Source: CALOFP01 sp942492635
GTDB taxonomy: Bacteria > UBP6 > UBA1177 > CALOFP01
Direction of reading: 5' to 3'
DNA: 64,000 nucleotides
Assembly: GCA_942492635.1 (NCBI GenBank)
Contig: CALOFP010000002.1
Location: forward strand, 310,001-374,000
The translations under genes were made by a program, and so were the position numbers. The notes under the pieces are model-generated. The model ran no database searches and was not told the DNA's origin. It saw only the letters and a program-made list of their open reading frames with translations. Below are positions 39,918-49,535 of this stretch, piece by piece. Position 1 is the stretch's first letter; every line of letters starts with the position of its first letter.

Positions 39918-41218
39918 GATTTGAAACCTTCATAGGTCTAAGATATCTCTGGAATTCTAGAAGGAGCCGCTTTCTTTCATTGATTACAATCATTTCCATT
40001 CTTGGAATTGCTTTGGGAGTGGCGGCTCTCATTTCCGTTCTATCCGTGATGGACGGTTTCCAGAGCCAAATGAAGGATAAAATTCTGGGATCAAACGCTC
40101 ATGCCCACCTCAGAAAGGTTGTGGGAAAATTTAACGAATACGAAGAGATTTCCGAAAAGGTGAAAAAAGTGGATGGTGTTACGGGAGTAACTCCGACCAT
40201 CACCAAAGAGGTCATGGTTTCTGCGAACCGTGAAATTCTCGGAGGACTTGCCAACGGTATTGATATCAAAACCATCGGCGATGTCCTGGATCTTCCCAGT
40301 CAGATGGAGTCCGGAAAGCTTGAATGCCTGGAGAACATGGAACTCTGTCCAGTCGAACGAAGGAAGGGGGAAAATGTCGAGAAGGATCTGCTCGATGATT
40401 TTCTTGGAGAAAAGAAGGAGGGTGTTCGTCCTGTAGTTATAGGGAAGGAGATGGCCTCCTTTCTCGGCGCAAAGACAGGTGATACAATTACCCTCATAAG
40501 CCCCGACGGGGGAGGAATGGGACCTACCGGACCCATACCTCTGAGCCGCAACTTCAGGGTGGTCGGAATATTTCACACGGGAATGTATCAGTACGATTAC
40601 TCTTTCCTTTATCTCTCTCTTAAGGATTCTCAGGATTTTTTCGACCTGAAAGGGCAGGTCAACCTGATCAACATCAAGACGAGAGATATATACGATATCA
40701 GACGTGTCTCCTCTCTCATTACGAATGCAGTCGGCGGTTTTCCCTACTCAATTCTTGATTATTTGGATATGAATCGCAATCTTTTCAAGGCGTTAAAGCT
40801 TGAGAAGACGGTTATGTTCATAATTTTGACATTCATAATTCTTGTTGCCAGTTTCAACATCGTCAGCACGCTCATCATGCTGGTTATGGGAAAAACGAGA
40901 GAGATTTCAATTCTCAAGGCCATGGGGGCCAGCAACCGCTCGATTATGAGAATCTTCATGCTGGACGGATTTATCATAGGTTTTTTCGGAACTGTTTTCG
41001 GCCTGATACTCGGATTCGTGATCTGCACCGTGTTGAGGGGCATAGACTTTCCGCTTGCCGAAGATGTTTACTACATGACGACTCTTCCAGTTAAGATGTC
41101 GTGGCACATATTTGCTGTCGTGTCTGTATGTTCCATGTTCATCAGTTTTCTTGCAACCATCTACCCCAGCTGGCAGGCAGCGAAGATTCGTCCTGCAGAG
41201 GGGCTGAGATACGATTAG
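39914..41218 (+). CDS. Lipoprotein-releasing ABC transporter permease (LolC/LolE family)
   Basis: 434 residues. An N-terminal membrane helix follows FIGLRYLWNSRRSRFLSLI, the hallmark opening of LolC/LolE. A large periplasmic domain spans about 50-280, and three C-terminal membrane helices belong to the FtsX/MacB-type permease (TREISILKAMGASNRSIM motif). It extracts lipoproteins from the inner membrane for the LolA pathway. Only one permease gene is here, so it may act as a homodimer like LolF; a second copy elsewhere cannot be excluded. The start is GTG, overlapping lysS. Confidence 0.9.
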   Translation: MRFETFIGLRYLWNSRRSRFLSLITIISILGIALGVAALISVLSVMDGFQSQMKDKILGSNAHAHLRKVVGKFNEYEEISEKVKKVDGVTGVTPTITKEVMVSANREILGGLANGIDIKTIGDVLDLPSQMESGKLECLENMELCPVERRKGENVEKDLLDDFLGEKKEGVRPVVIGKEMASFLGAKTGDTITLISPDGGGMGPTGPIPLSRNFRVVGIFHTGMYQYDYSFLYLSLKDSQDFFDLKGQVNLINIKTRDIYDIRRVSSLITNAVGGFPYSILDYLDMNRNLFKALKLEKTVMFIILTFIILVASFNIVSTLIMLVMGKTREISILKAMGASNRSIMRIFMLDGFIIGFFGTVFGLILGFVICTVLRGIDFPLAEDVYYMTTLPVKMSWHIFAVVSVCSMFISFLATIYPSWQAAKIRPAEGLRYD

Positions 41219-41226
41219 GAGTGCCA

Positions 41227-41892
41227 GTGTTAAAACTTGAGGCGATAAAAAAGAGTTTTTATATGGAAAAAAGCCGGATAGATGTTCTGAATGGCGTGAA
41301 TCTTCATATAAAAAGTGGAGAGAATGTGGCACTTACGGGTAGAAGCGGTGCCGGAAAAACCACCCTTCTCAATATTATGGCCACACTTGAAAAACCGGAT
41401 TCCGGAAAGATTTTTATCAATGGTGTTGATCCTCTCTCTCTGAAGGACAGAAAGCTCAGTCAATTCAGGAACAGAGAGATAGGAATCGTTTTCCAGTTCC
41501 ATCACCTTCTTCCGGAGTTTACTGCACTTGAAAATGTTGCTCTGTCACTGATGATTGACGGCAAGAAACGAGAAGCATTCGATAAGGCTGAAGAGGTTAT
41601 CGAGCTGGTAGGTCTTAAGGAGAGGCTTAATCACAAGCCTGCGGAACTTTCCGGTGGGGAGCAGCAGCGTGTCGCAATCGCCAGGGCTCTCGTGACATCT
41701 CCAAGCGTTCTGTTTCTGGACGAACCTACAGGTAATCTTGATGAGTTTACCGGGAGAAAGGTGCTCGACCTGATTCTTTCTCTTTCGGAAAGGAATAAAC
41801 TTGCGACCATTTTTGTTACACACAACAGACGGTTTGCGGAAGAAATGGACTCTGTATTCCATCTTGAGAACGGAGAGATATACGCTGTATGA
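41227..41892 (+). CDS. lolD: Lipoprotein-releasing system ATP-binding protein LolD
   Basis: 221 residues. Walker A GRSGAGKTT is at 38-46, the signature LSGGEQQRVAIARAL is intact and Walker B is VLFLDEPTGNLDE; the GNLDE ending is typical of the LolD/MacB/FtsE group. AGGAG at 41215-41219 best serves the GTG at 41227, whereas the GTG at 41221 is too close. Its stop overlaps the bamA ATG. It powers the permease encoded just upstream. Confidence 0.92.
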   Translation: MLKLEAIKKSFYMEKSRIDVLNGVNLHIKSGENVALTGRSGAGKTTLLNIMATLEKPDSGKIFINGVDPLSLKDRKLSQFRNREIGIVFQFHHLLPEFTALENVALSLMIDGKKREAFDKAEEVIELVGLKERLNHKPAELSGGEQQRVAIARALVTSPSVLFLDEPTGNLDEFTGRKVLDLILSLSERNKLATIFVTHNRRFAEEMDSVFHLENGEIYAV

Positions 41893-44201
41893 AATACATT
41901 TTGCCGATTCTTACACTTCTTTTTATTTTCCCCCTTTACGGGTACCGTATAAGCGGAGTAGAGGTCACGGGAAATGTGAGAACAGAAAAGTCAGTAGTTG
42001 AATCCCTGTTTTCAAACAAAGGGGATCTTTCCGAGAAGGAAATAGACGAAATTCTAAAATCAATTTACGAAAAAAGACTTTTCAAGCAGGTGGAGATCTC
42101 CTATGACGACCAGAAAGGGATTCTTCGCGTAAAGGTCGAAGAACATCCCATAATAAAGGCGATTCGTTACGAGGGAGAGGATGAAATCGATCGCGACGAC
42201 ATCAAGGGGGTTGTGGATCTCAAGATAAACACCCTGCTGGACCTTGAAAAGGTGAGATTCGCGCAGGAGAAGATCGAGGACCTGTACCGTGAGAAAGGAT
42301 TTCTCATGGCCCGGGTGAAAGCCGATATCGAGAAAGAGAACAGGAAAAACGAGACGACCGTTGTTTTCAAGATCTCGGAAGGGGAGAAAAGCCGGGTCAA
42401 GAAAATAACCATCCTCGGCAACCGTCATCTCGACGAAGATTCGATTAAGGAGATCCTCAACACCAAAGAGGAGAGTATTTTCACCATATTCGGTGATTCT
42501 GGCTACAACCGTCACCTTTTGGAGGAGGACAGGACAAGGATAACCGTCTTCTACATGGAGGAAGGTTTTCTCAACATTAAGGTCAACAAACCGGTTGTAA
42601 CGATATCTTCAGATAAACGCTATATTTATGTGACGTTTGTTGTCAACGAGGGCAAGAGATACAAGGTTGGGAAGGTTAACCTTGTGGGCGACAAACTCGA
42701 CAGCGGTGAGTATCCCGACTTCAAAAGCAATTTGAAGCCAGGTGATTGGTATAGGCATTCACTGCTCTACCGTGATATGGAATCTCTCAAGAGATTCTAC
42801 GGGGATGAAGGATACCCTTTTGTTACCGTTTCCCCGCGTCCCATGCCTGACGAATCTACAGGCGCTGCCGATATTCACTTTGTCATTCAGAAGGGACAGA
42901 AGTGCACCGTGGAGCGAATCGAGATAGAGGGTAACGATCGCTCGAAAGACAAGGTTATTCGGAGAGAGCTCAAGTTGTTTGAGGGAGAACTCTACTCATA
43001 CACCGGCTTTAAGCGTTCTGAAAACCGAGTCAGGCGGACAGGATTTTATGATGAAGTTACAATTCTGCCGGAAAAGGGAACGGATCCTGAAAAAGTAAGG
43101 ATAAAGGTTCGTGTCAAAGAGCGTAAAAGCGGTACCTTCAATGTCGGTGCCGGCTACTCGACACTCGAAAACTTTGTTCTCAATGCCAAGGTGGAACAGA
43201 ACAATTTCCTCGGGTACGGACAGTCCCTGAGTCTTGCCGCCAGTAGAAGCTCAATGCGAACCAGTGTTAACTTCAATATTTTCGAACCCTATTTCCTCGA
43301 TTACGAACTTCGATTGAATCTGGGATTCTACAACACTAGAATTGATTATTCATCCACAAGCTACGGCTACTACGCAGACCGGAAAGAAAATCGTTATGGT
43401 TTCAATGTGATGTTCGGATTGCCGGTGACGGATAACTTTACGGTTTCACTCGGCTACAGACTAAGTAAATCGTTCCTTGAGGGAGAGACAAAAAGACAGC
43501 TCAACCTTCTCTACAGGGACCTTTTTCTCAGCACCATGGAGACCAGGGTATCTTACGACAGACGAAACGACAGGGTTTTTCCGACGGATGGATTCTACAC
43601 ATCCTTCACTGCTCAGCTTTCACACAAATATTTAGGAAGCGACGACGATATACTTCGGATGTTCTACAACTTCCGCTTTTACAAGGAGCTTTTCTGGGAT
43701 CTAGTCTTCAGGGTCAACTTCAATACGGGATGGAAAAGGAGCTTGGGCGGAAAGAGACTTCCCATTTCTGAACGTGACTTTATAGGTGGTATGAACACTG
43801 TCCGCGGATATCCCTACAGCTCTATCGGACCTGAGGAGCTTATGGTTCCTTCTTCAGGCAGTGACGTTGCGAGTGACTTGAGACCCAGATCCATCGGTGG
43901 AGACAAGAACATAGTTATAAACAACGAACTTGAGTTTCCCCTCGTGAAGGAGATGCGCCTCAAGCTCGTCGGATTCCTCGATGCAGGTAACGCATGGAAT
44001 GAGGATGAGAACTATTTTTACATTGACGATGCCGATAGAAACAAATACGATCTGCCTCTCGGACTCTACTGGAGTTACGGATTCGGCCTTCGCTGGGTCA
44101 CTCCGATTGCTCCGCTGAGTTTCGAATGGGGATTCCCTCTGACTCCAAGACCTGGAGATCCGAGTTATACATTTGAATTCAATATAAAAAATTCTTTTTA
44201 A
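41889..44201 (+). CDS. bamA: Outer-membrane protein assembly factor BamA
   Basis: 770 residues. Signal peptide about 1-18. Five POTRA domains span about 20-400, starting RISGVEVTGNVRTEKSVVES. A 16-strand Omp85 barrel follows, with the conserved loop motif FIGGMNTVRGYPYSS (the VRGF/Y element) and a terminal Phe. BamA inserts beta-barrel proteins, including the barrel proteins of this window. The gene overlaps lolD by 4 nt and is followed by a Skp/OmpH homologue, the usual bamA-skp order. Confidence 0.94.
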   Translation: MKYILPILTLLFIFPLYGYRISGVEVTGNVRTEKSVVESLFSNKGDLSEKEIDEILKSIYEKRLFKQVEISYDDQKGILRVKVEEHPIIKAIRYEGEDEIDRDDIKGVVDLKINTLLDLEKVRFAQEKIEDLYREKGFLMARVKADIEKENRKNETTVVFKISEGEKSRVKKITILGNRHLDEDSIKEILNTKEESIFTIFGDSGYNRHLLEEDRTRITVFYMEEGFLNIKVNKPVVTISSDKRYIYVTFVVNEGKRYKVGKVNLVGDKLDSGEYPDFKSNLKPGDWYRHSLLYRDMESLKRFYGDEGYPFVTVSPRPMPDESTGAADIHFVIQKGQKCTVERIEIEGNDRSKDKVIRRELKLFEGELYSYTGFKRSENRVRRTGFYDEVTILPEKGTDPEKVRIKVRVKERKSGTFNVGAGYSTLENFVLNAKVEQNNFLGYGQSLSLAASRSSMRTSVNFNIFEPYFLDYELRLNLGFYNTRIDYSSTSYGYYADRKENRYGFNVMFGLPVTDNFTVSLGYRLSKSFLEGETKRQLNLLYRDLFLSTMETRVSYDRRNDRVFPTDGFYTSFTAQLSHKYLGSDDDILRMFYNFRFYKELFWDLVFRVNFNTGWKRSLGGKRLPISERDFIGGMNTVRGYPYSSIGPEELMVPSSGSDVASDLRPRSIGGDKNIVINNELEFPLVKEMRLKLVGFLDAGNAWNEDENYFYIDDADRNKYDLPLGLYWSYGFGLRWVTPIAPLSFEWGFPLTPRPGDPSYTFEFNIKNSF

Positions 44202-44212
44202 AGGAGGATTCC

Positions 44213-44701
44213 GTGAAGAGGTTAATTACGCTTTTAGTTCTTATTTCAATTGCGCTTCCGCTTTTCGGTGCAAAGATCGCATGTGTTGATCTTAAGAAGG
44301 TTTGGGAGAGCTCAAAGGAGATTCAGACAGAGAAGAAGAAGATGGAAACTCTTCTCAAGCAGAGCCAGGATGAGATGAAGAAAAAGGAGATGGAGGTGAG
44401 AGCCCTTCAGGAGAAGCTCAGAAGGGAAGCTGCAATGGCAACCGAGGAGGCCAAAAAGGCTATGGCTGAAGAGATGCAGGCCAAGTACATGGAGTTCCAG
44501 CAGCTTGCAGCGAAGCATCAGAAGCAGCTTCAGGAAAAGGATGTGAAGGTTCAGGGTAAGTTCGTCGAAAAGGTGAAGAAGATTGCCGGAAAAATTGCCA
44601 AGAAGAAGGGTTACGAAATCGTTCTTCCGAAGGAGCAGCTCCTCTACATCGACGCAAAGTTCGACATAACACCTGCAGTAATCCAGGCTGTCAACAAGTA
44701 G
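44213..44701 (+). CDS. skp: Periplasmic OMP chaperone, Skp/OmpH family
   Basis: 162 residues with a signal peptide ending near residue 19. The start IACVDLKKVWESSKE and a long Lys/Glu/Gln coiled coil (about 35-125), then the small beta end domain, fit OmpH/Skp, which holds unfolded outer-membrane proteins for BamA. The start is GTG at 44213, right after AAAGGAGG. It lies directly behind bamA. Confidence 0.9.
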   Translation: MKRLITLLVLISIALPLFGAKIACVDLKKVWESSKEIQTEKKKMETLLKQSQDEMKKKEMEVRALQEKLRREAAMATEEAKKAMAEEMQAKYMEFQQLAAKHQKQLQEKDVKVQGKFVEKVKKIAGKIAKKKGYEIVLPKEQLLYIDAKFDITPAVIQAVNK

Positions 44702-45451
44702 TTGAACAGATTTTCCGTACTTGTTTCCAACTTTGTTCTGCGGAACAGTCTGAGGGCCGCCAACGGTCTATCTCTCTTTATTCAATCGGACGACAAATCA
44801 ATACTTTTCGATACCGGACCGGATGATCTATTTATCCGGAACGGTAACTTCATGAACATTCCCTTTCATTTTGTTGATTCCGTAGTCGTTTCCCATCTTC
44901 ATATTGATCACACCGGCGGCTTGAGATATCTGGAAAAAGCCATGGGAGAGATGAAATCAGCTCTCAGGATTGTTGTTCCGGAGGATATAGAATCTCCGGC
45001 GAAAGTGTCGCACCGCGGACATGTGCGATCAATCGGTTGTCCTGTGGGAAAGAGTGAACTTTCCGGAATTTCCCAGTTGTCGGTTCTGGGAATCAGTCAG
45101 GTGCTTTATCCCGGTGTAACGGTTTTTCATACGGAGACGACTGAGGGGCTTCACGAACTGTCGCTGATTGTTAACAGTACACTTTTTGTCGGTTGTGCCC
45201 ACACCGGTGTTGAGAAAATTGTTCAATCTGCAGTTTCAGCAGGAAATGAAATCAAAACTGTTGTCGGAGGGATGCATCTTTTCAATTCGGAACAGAGGAA
45301 TGTCAGGCGAATTGCAGAATCTTTGAATAAAAGCGGAATCGAAAGGGTGATCGCCCTTCACTGCAGCGGATTTCAGTGGCACGACGTTTTTGCAGCCGCC
45401 GGGATTGATTATTCATACGGACCCGTTGGCGGGTGTTATTCCATACTTTAG
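44702..45451 (+). CDS. Metallo-beta-lactamase-fold hydrolase
   Basis: 249 residues. The metal motif HLHIDH is at about residues 64-69 (SHLHIDHTGG), with further ligand His in GCAHTG and GGMHLF and in ALHCSG. The pattern resembles the dihydropterin-type MBL hydrolases (annotated as ribofuranosylaminobenzene 5'-phosphate synthase-like). The exact substrate is unknown. The TTG start directly abuts the skp stop with no separate ribosome site, implying coupled translation. No signal peptide. Confidence 0.82.
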   Translation: MNRFSVLVSNFVLRNSLRAANGLSLFIQSDDKSILFDTGPDDLFIRNGNFMNIPFHFVDSVVVSHLHIDHTGGLRYLEKAMGEMKSALRIVVPEDIESPAKVSHRGHVRSIGCPVGKSELSGISQLSVLGISQVLYPGVTVFHTETTEGLHELSLIVNSTLFVGCAHTGVEKIVQSAVSAGNEIKTVVGGMHLFNSEQRNVRRIAESLNKSGIERVIALHCSGFQWHDVFAAAGIDYSYGPVGGCYSIL

Positions 45452-45630
45452 GCGACATTTTTTCCCACCGGACGAACCGAGGTCTGAATTTTCACAAGTT
45501 CGAGAATCATTCGACGGTATGAATTCGTAATATTGAATTATCCACATCCTTTTTTCTGAAAAAACTCTTTTTTGGTGAATCAAATGACTGTCCGATAATT
45601 CCATTACTTCTCAACACAGATCGTAAAGTG

Positions 45631-45639
45631 TGCTATATT
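45631..45639 (+). promoter_or_regulatory. Extended -10 promoter for the universal stress protein gene
   Basis: TGC followed by TATATT, with a weak -35-like TCAACA 17 nt upstream (45611-45616). It lies about 35 nt before the start codon. Confidence 0.5.
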
Positions 45640-45673
45640 ATGTGAATACACAAAACTTCAGCGGAGGGGAGAG

Positions 45674-46612
45674 ATGAGAAATGTAAAGCGAATAGTAGTC
45701 GGACTCAACTTCACGGAGCTGGATGCCGACACCATAAGAACAGCGTCCGACATGACGAAATTCTACAAGCCGGAGAAGATCACTTTCATCCATGTGGTTC
45801 CCATAAAACACATTTCCGAGGGTTTGAAGCGGGAGTTTACAGTAATAAAGGATCTGGAAAAGACTAAAATGTACGATTACGTCAACAGATATGTGGAGTT
45901 CCCACAGGAAATTCCGGTTGAATTTATTGTCAGGGAAGGAAACGTGCTGGATGAACTGGTAAAGGAGGCGGTTGATCCCCATGTCGATCTTCTGATTCTC
46001 GGAAGACGGGATAAAGCGGACAGTCGCCGCCGTCTGGTCGAGAAGGTTTCGGGAATGGTCGACAGCTCCGTTCTTGTCGTTCCCAAGGGATCGACTAGGG
46101 CGATAAGGAAGATTCTCGTGCCGGTTGATTTCTCGGCGCATTCGAAGCATGCGGTCAGGGAAGCCGCCCTTCTCGCGGGAGATATTGGGATCGGTGAGAT
46201 GACGCTTCTCCACGTTTACGATGTGGCCAGACCCTATCCCGTGATATACGACGATTTCATGGTCGCACCACGGGACAGTACAATCTATCGGCCGCAACCT
46301 GACGAGTTGCTGAAAGAGTCTCAGGAGCAGTATGAAAAGTTTGTCAAAGAGTGCGAAGTTTCCGCCCTCGGAATCTCCCTCGACCCTGTTTTTCAGAAAG
46401 ACACAATTCCCGAGAGAAAGATCGGTGAAATGGTAGGTGAAGGAAACTTCGATATGGTCGTACTCGGATCACGGGGTCATTCCGGAACGGCACTAATGCT
46501 TGTCGGCAGCATCGTAGAAAATCTCATATGGAAGGTCAATGTCCCTATGTTTATCGTAAAAGAGAAAGGTCGCAACGTAGGCGTATTCAAGGCTTTCTTC
46601 GGCGGACAGTAG
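45674..46612 (+). CDS. Tandem universal stress protein (two UspA domains)
   Basis: 312 residues with two UspA folds, about 1-145 and 148-300. The second has the ATP-binding pattern G-x2-G-x9-GS (GSRGHSG, then VGSIVENL). The first has a degenerate counterpart (LGRRDKADSRRR) and may not bind nucleotide. UspA proteins respond to stress and nutrient arrest; partners cannot be told. The gene stands alone, with GGAGGGGAG before the ATG. Confidence 0.88.
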   Translation: MRNVKRIVVGLNFTELDADTIRTASDMTKFYKPEKITFIHVVPIKHISEGLKREFTVIKDLEKTKMYDYVNRYVEFPQEIPVEFIVREGNVLDELVKEAVDPHVDLLILGRRDKADSRRRLVEKVSGMVDSSVLVVPKGSTRAIRKILVPVDFSAHSKHAVREAALLAGDIGIGEMTLLHVYDVARPYPVIYDDFMVAPRDSTIYRPQPDELLKESQEQYEKFVKECEVSALGISLDPVFQKDTIPERKIGEMVGEGNFDMVVLGSRGHSGTALMLVGSIVENLIWKVNVPMFIVKEKGRNVGVFKAFFGGQ

Positions 46613-46752
46613 GATCTGAATAGTTCTGATAGGCGAATTCCGATATTTTTTTCCTGACGGATCCATTTAAAAATCCACATTAAATTCGTTCACTTTTCGT
46701 GAAAATAAGAATCGGATAGAAATATTATGTTCAAATTTCCACCATATGATTC

Positions 46753-47730
46753 CTACCGCTTGCCGAGAAGATGACATGCGGCGAAATGACCGGCTGAATA
46801 CTCTTTCCAGATCGGCTGGATTTGTGAACAGATTTCCATTATTTGTGGACATCTGGTGTGGAACCTGCAGCCGGAGGGCGGATTGATCGGGCTCGGAAGT
46901 TCTCCCCTTATTATTTTCGGATGTTTCTTTCGTTCGGGATCGGGAACTGGGATCGCTTCGATCAGCGCCTCGGTGTAGGGATGGAGCGGATTTTCAAAGA
47001 TTTCGTCACGGGATCCCGATTCCATCACCTTCCCGAGATACATCACTGCAATTCTGTCGGAAATGTGCCTTACGACGGCAAGATCGTGGGCGATGAAAAG
47101 ATATGTGAGGTTGTTCTCTTTCTGCAGTTTCAGAAGAAGGTTCATGATCTGTGCCTGAACGGAAACATCGAGCGCCGAAACCGGTTCGTCGCACACTATG
47201 AACTCAGGATTCAGTGCAAGCGCCCGGGCTATTCCTATTCGCTGCCGCTGACCTCCGCTGAACTCGTGTGGAAATCTGCCGGCATGTTCTTTTTCAAGTC
47301 CCACTTTTTCGAGAAGTTCAAAAACTCTATTCTTCCGTTCGTCTTTCTTCATACTCCTGTGAATGAGAAGTCCCTCCTCTATTATGGATAGCACCGTCAT
47401 TCGGGGATCCAGCGACGAGAAGGGATCCTGGAAAATCATCTGTACCCTGGATCTGAAATCGAAATTTTCCTTCTTTGAAAGTTTTGATATCTCCCGCCCC
47501 CGGAAGTGTATCGATCCTGAAGCGAGGCTGTTTAGACCCACAATCGCTCTTCCCGTCGTTGTTTTGCCGCAACCCGACTCTCCCACTAATCCGAGCGTTT
47601 CGCCTTCTGATATGGAAAAGCTTACGCCTGAGACGGCATTTAGACGAACTCCACCCTTTACCTTGAATGAAACAACCATGTTTTCGATGGAAAGTACTTT
47701 CTCTGTCACGGATTTCTCCATCTGTGACAT
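46753..47730 (-). CDS. oppF: Oligopeptide ABC transporter ATP-binding protein OppF-type
   Basis: 325 residues. Walker A GESGCGKTT, signature FSGGQRQRIGIARALAL and Walker B IVCDEPVSALDVS are intact. The C-terminal oligopeptide-transporter extension carries a cysteine cluster (SGCRFHTRCP, then C) that in relatives can hold an iron-sulfur cluster. I chose the ATG at 47730, after GGAG, inside the oppD 3' end; the upstream extension has no domain sequence. It is the last gene of the oppABCDF operon. Confidence 0.9.
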   Translation of the reverse strand: MSQMEKSVTEKVLSIENMVVSFKVKGGVRLNAVSGVSFSISEGETLGLVGESGCGKTTTGRAIVGLNSLASGSIHFRGREISKLSKKENFDFRSRVQMIFQDPFSSLDPRMTVLSIIEEGLLIHRSMKKDERKNRVFELLEKVGLEKEHAGRFPHEFSGGQRQRIGIARALALNPEFIVCDEPVSALDVSVQAQIMNLLLKLQKENNLTYLFIAHDLAVVRHISDRIAVMYLGKVMESGSRDEIFENPLHPYTEALIEAIPVPDPERKKHPKIIRGELPSPINPPSGCRFHTRCPQIMEICSQIQPIWKEYSAGHFAACHLLGKR

Positions 47731-48680
47731 CTTACTCCGCGTTCGCCGATCACCTTCCATTTCGGAGTTACACTTCTGCAAACCGGGAGCACAAGGGGAC
47801 ATCGAGGTTCAAATGGACAACCCTCAGGAATATCAATCAGATCGGGAGGTGTACCTTCGATTGCGGGGAGCGTACCTTTGGGAATCTCGTCAAGTGTTGG
47901 AACGGCGGCAATCAGGGATCTGGTGTAGGGATGAAGCGGCATGTTGAAAAGTTCCCTTACGGGTGCCTTCTCCACAATCTCGCCGGCGTACATTATCAGA
48001 ACCCTTTCGGCGTTCTGTGCCACAATTCCGAGATTGTGGGTGATGAGGATTAGGGAACTTCCCGATTTTGTACGAAGCTCGTTCAGTAAATCGAGAATCT
48101 GTGCCTGAATTGTTACGTCAAGTGCCGTAGTCGGTTCGTCTGCGATAATGATTCTAGGATCACAGGCAATCGCTATGGCTGTTACGATTCTCTGTCGCAT
48201 TCCTCCGCTCAGTTCATGAGGGAATGAAACGAGCCTTCGTTCCGGATCGGGTATTCCGACCTTTTCAAAGAGCCGAACAGTTCTTTCCCTGATCTCTCTT
48301 TTGTCCAGATGAAGATTTCGGCGGAGAGCTTCGCCCACCTGGTCTCCCACGGTCATTGTAGGGTTCAGAGCCGTCATCGGTTCCTGAAAAATCATTCCGA
48401 TCTCCCTGCCGCGAAGAAGTGACATCTCCTTTTTGTCTTTCATATCGAAAGAGGAACCGGAAACGGTCAGTTCTCCCGAGACCACATCTCCTGGTGGTGT
48501 CTGAATAAGCCCCATGATGGCGAGAGCCAGCGTACTTTTTCCGCATCCGGATTCTCCCACTACGGCAAGGCATTCTCCGTCGAAAAGTGAAAAAGAGAGA
48601 TCCCGTACCGCGTGGACCGTTCCCGTGTAGGTGTTGAACCGGACCGAAAGATTTTTAAGTTCCAGTTTTGTTCCGTTCAT
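47706..48680 (-). CDS. oppD: Oligopeptide ABC transporter ATP-binding protein OppD-type
   Basis: 324 residues. Walker A GESGCGKST, signature LSGGMRQRIVTAIAIA and Walker B IIADEPTTALDVT, with the oligopeptide C-terminal cysteine motif GCPFEPRCP. It pairs with OppF under the OppB/OppC membrane channel. It overlaps oppC by 4 nt and oppF by 25 nt. Confidence 0.9.
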   Translation of the reverse strand: MNGTKLELKNLSVRFNTYTGTVHAVRDLSFSLFDGECLAVVGESGCGKSTLALAIMGLIQTPPGDVVSGELTVSGSSFDMKDKKEMSLLRGREIGMIFQEPMTALNPTMTVGDQVGEALRRNLHLDKREIRERTVRLFEKVGIPDPERRLVSFPHELSGGMRQRIVTAIAIACDPRIIIADEPTTALDVTIQAQILDLLNELRTKSGSSLILITHNLGIVAQNAERVLIMYAGEIVEKAPVRELFNMPLHPYTRSLIAAVPTLDEIPKGTLPAIEGTPPDLIDIPEGCPFEPRCPLVLPVCRSVTPKWKVIGERGVRCHRWRNP

Positions 48681-49534
48681 TTTCTTAACCTCGGATCAAG
48701 TGCGTCCCTGAGCCCGTCTCCAAGAAGATTGAAAGCGAGCATTGTGAGGGAGATCAGGGCCGCCGGAATAAAAAGTTGATAAGGATAGAATCTGAGTACT
48801 CTTGTTCCTTCCGCCGCTAGAATTCCCCAGCTGGAAAGGGGAGGGCGAACGCCCAGCCCGATGTAGCTGAGAAAAGCTTCGCCGAAGATTGCGGCTGGGA
48901 CAATAAGCGTCATGTTCACAATTATGATCCCCATTGTGTTGGGGATAAGGTGACGGAAAATAATCCGCCTGCCGGAGGCACCGAGAACTCTGGCGGCGAG
49001 CACGAACTCCTCCTCCTTCAGGCGAAGGGTCTGCCCCCGGACAAGCCTCGCCGTTCCCAGCCAGCTTGTGAGACTGAATGCGGTGATGATGGTTACCATG
49101 CCCGCGTCCATTACGAGAATGAGGAGAATGTTCAATAGCATTCCGGGAAGGGTGAGAAGAATATCCACAATGCGCATCATGATGTTGTCCGTTTTGCCTC
49201 CGTAGTAACCGGAAACAGCTCCGTAGACGCCTCCCACCACAACTGAGAAGAACCCCACGGAAACTCCGATGAAAAGTGAAATTCTTCCTCCGATCCAGGC
49301 TCTTGTGAAAAGATCCCTGCCCAGACTGTCTGTTCCGAAGAGGTGTCCTCCCGTTCCCGGCGGAAGATCGGCCTGCAGGTAATTCTGCTCATAAAAACTG
49401 TAGGGTGAGATCATCGGAATGAGGATTGAAGAGAGTGTTATGAGAATCAGGAAAATGAGGGATGCGAAGGCACCAGGATTTTTCCTCAGCCTTCGCCAGG
49501 CATCCTGTCTGTAGGTTGGAATTTCCCGTTTCAT
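48677..49534 (-). CDS. oppC: Oligopeptide ABC transporter permease OppC-type
   Basis: 285 residues with six hydrophobic segments and the OppC N-terminal domain (RLRKNPGAFASLIFLI). The loop GTDSLGRDLFTRAWIGGR and the coupling motif AARVLGASGRRIIFRHLIPN are typical. The ATG at 49534, one base after the oppB stop and served by GGGAG, is the start. Confidence 0.9.
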   Translation of the reverse strand: MKREIPTYRQDAWRRLRKNPGAFASLIFLILITLSSILIPMISPYSFYEQNYLQADLPPGTGGHLFGTDSLGRDLFTRAWIGGRISLFIGVSVGFFSVVVGGVYGAVSGYYGGKTDNIMMRIVDILLTLPGMLLNILLILVMDAGMVTIITAFSLTSWLGTARLVRGQTLRLKEEEFVLAARVLGASGRRIIFRHLIPNTMGIIIVNMTLIVPAAIFGEAFLSYIGLGVRPPLSSWGILAAEGTRVLRFYPYQLFIPAALISLTMLAFNLLGDGLRDALDPRLRK

Positions 49535-49535
49535 T

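Noticed and set aside
46681..46710. TTCAC/GTGAA hairpin between the convergent usp and oppF genes
   Set aside because: Five-base-pair stem without a T-run; not enough to call a bidirectional terminator.
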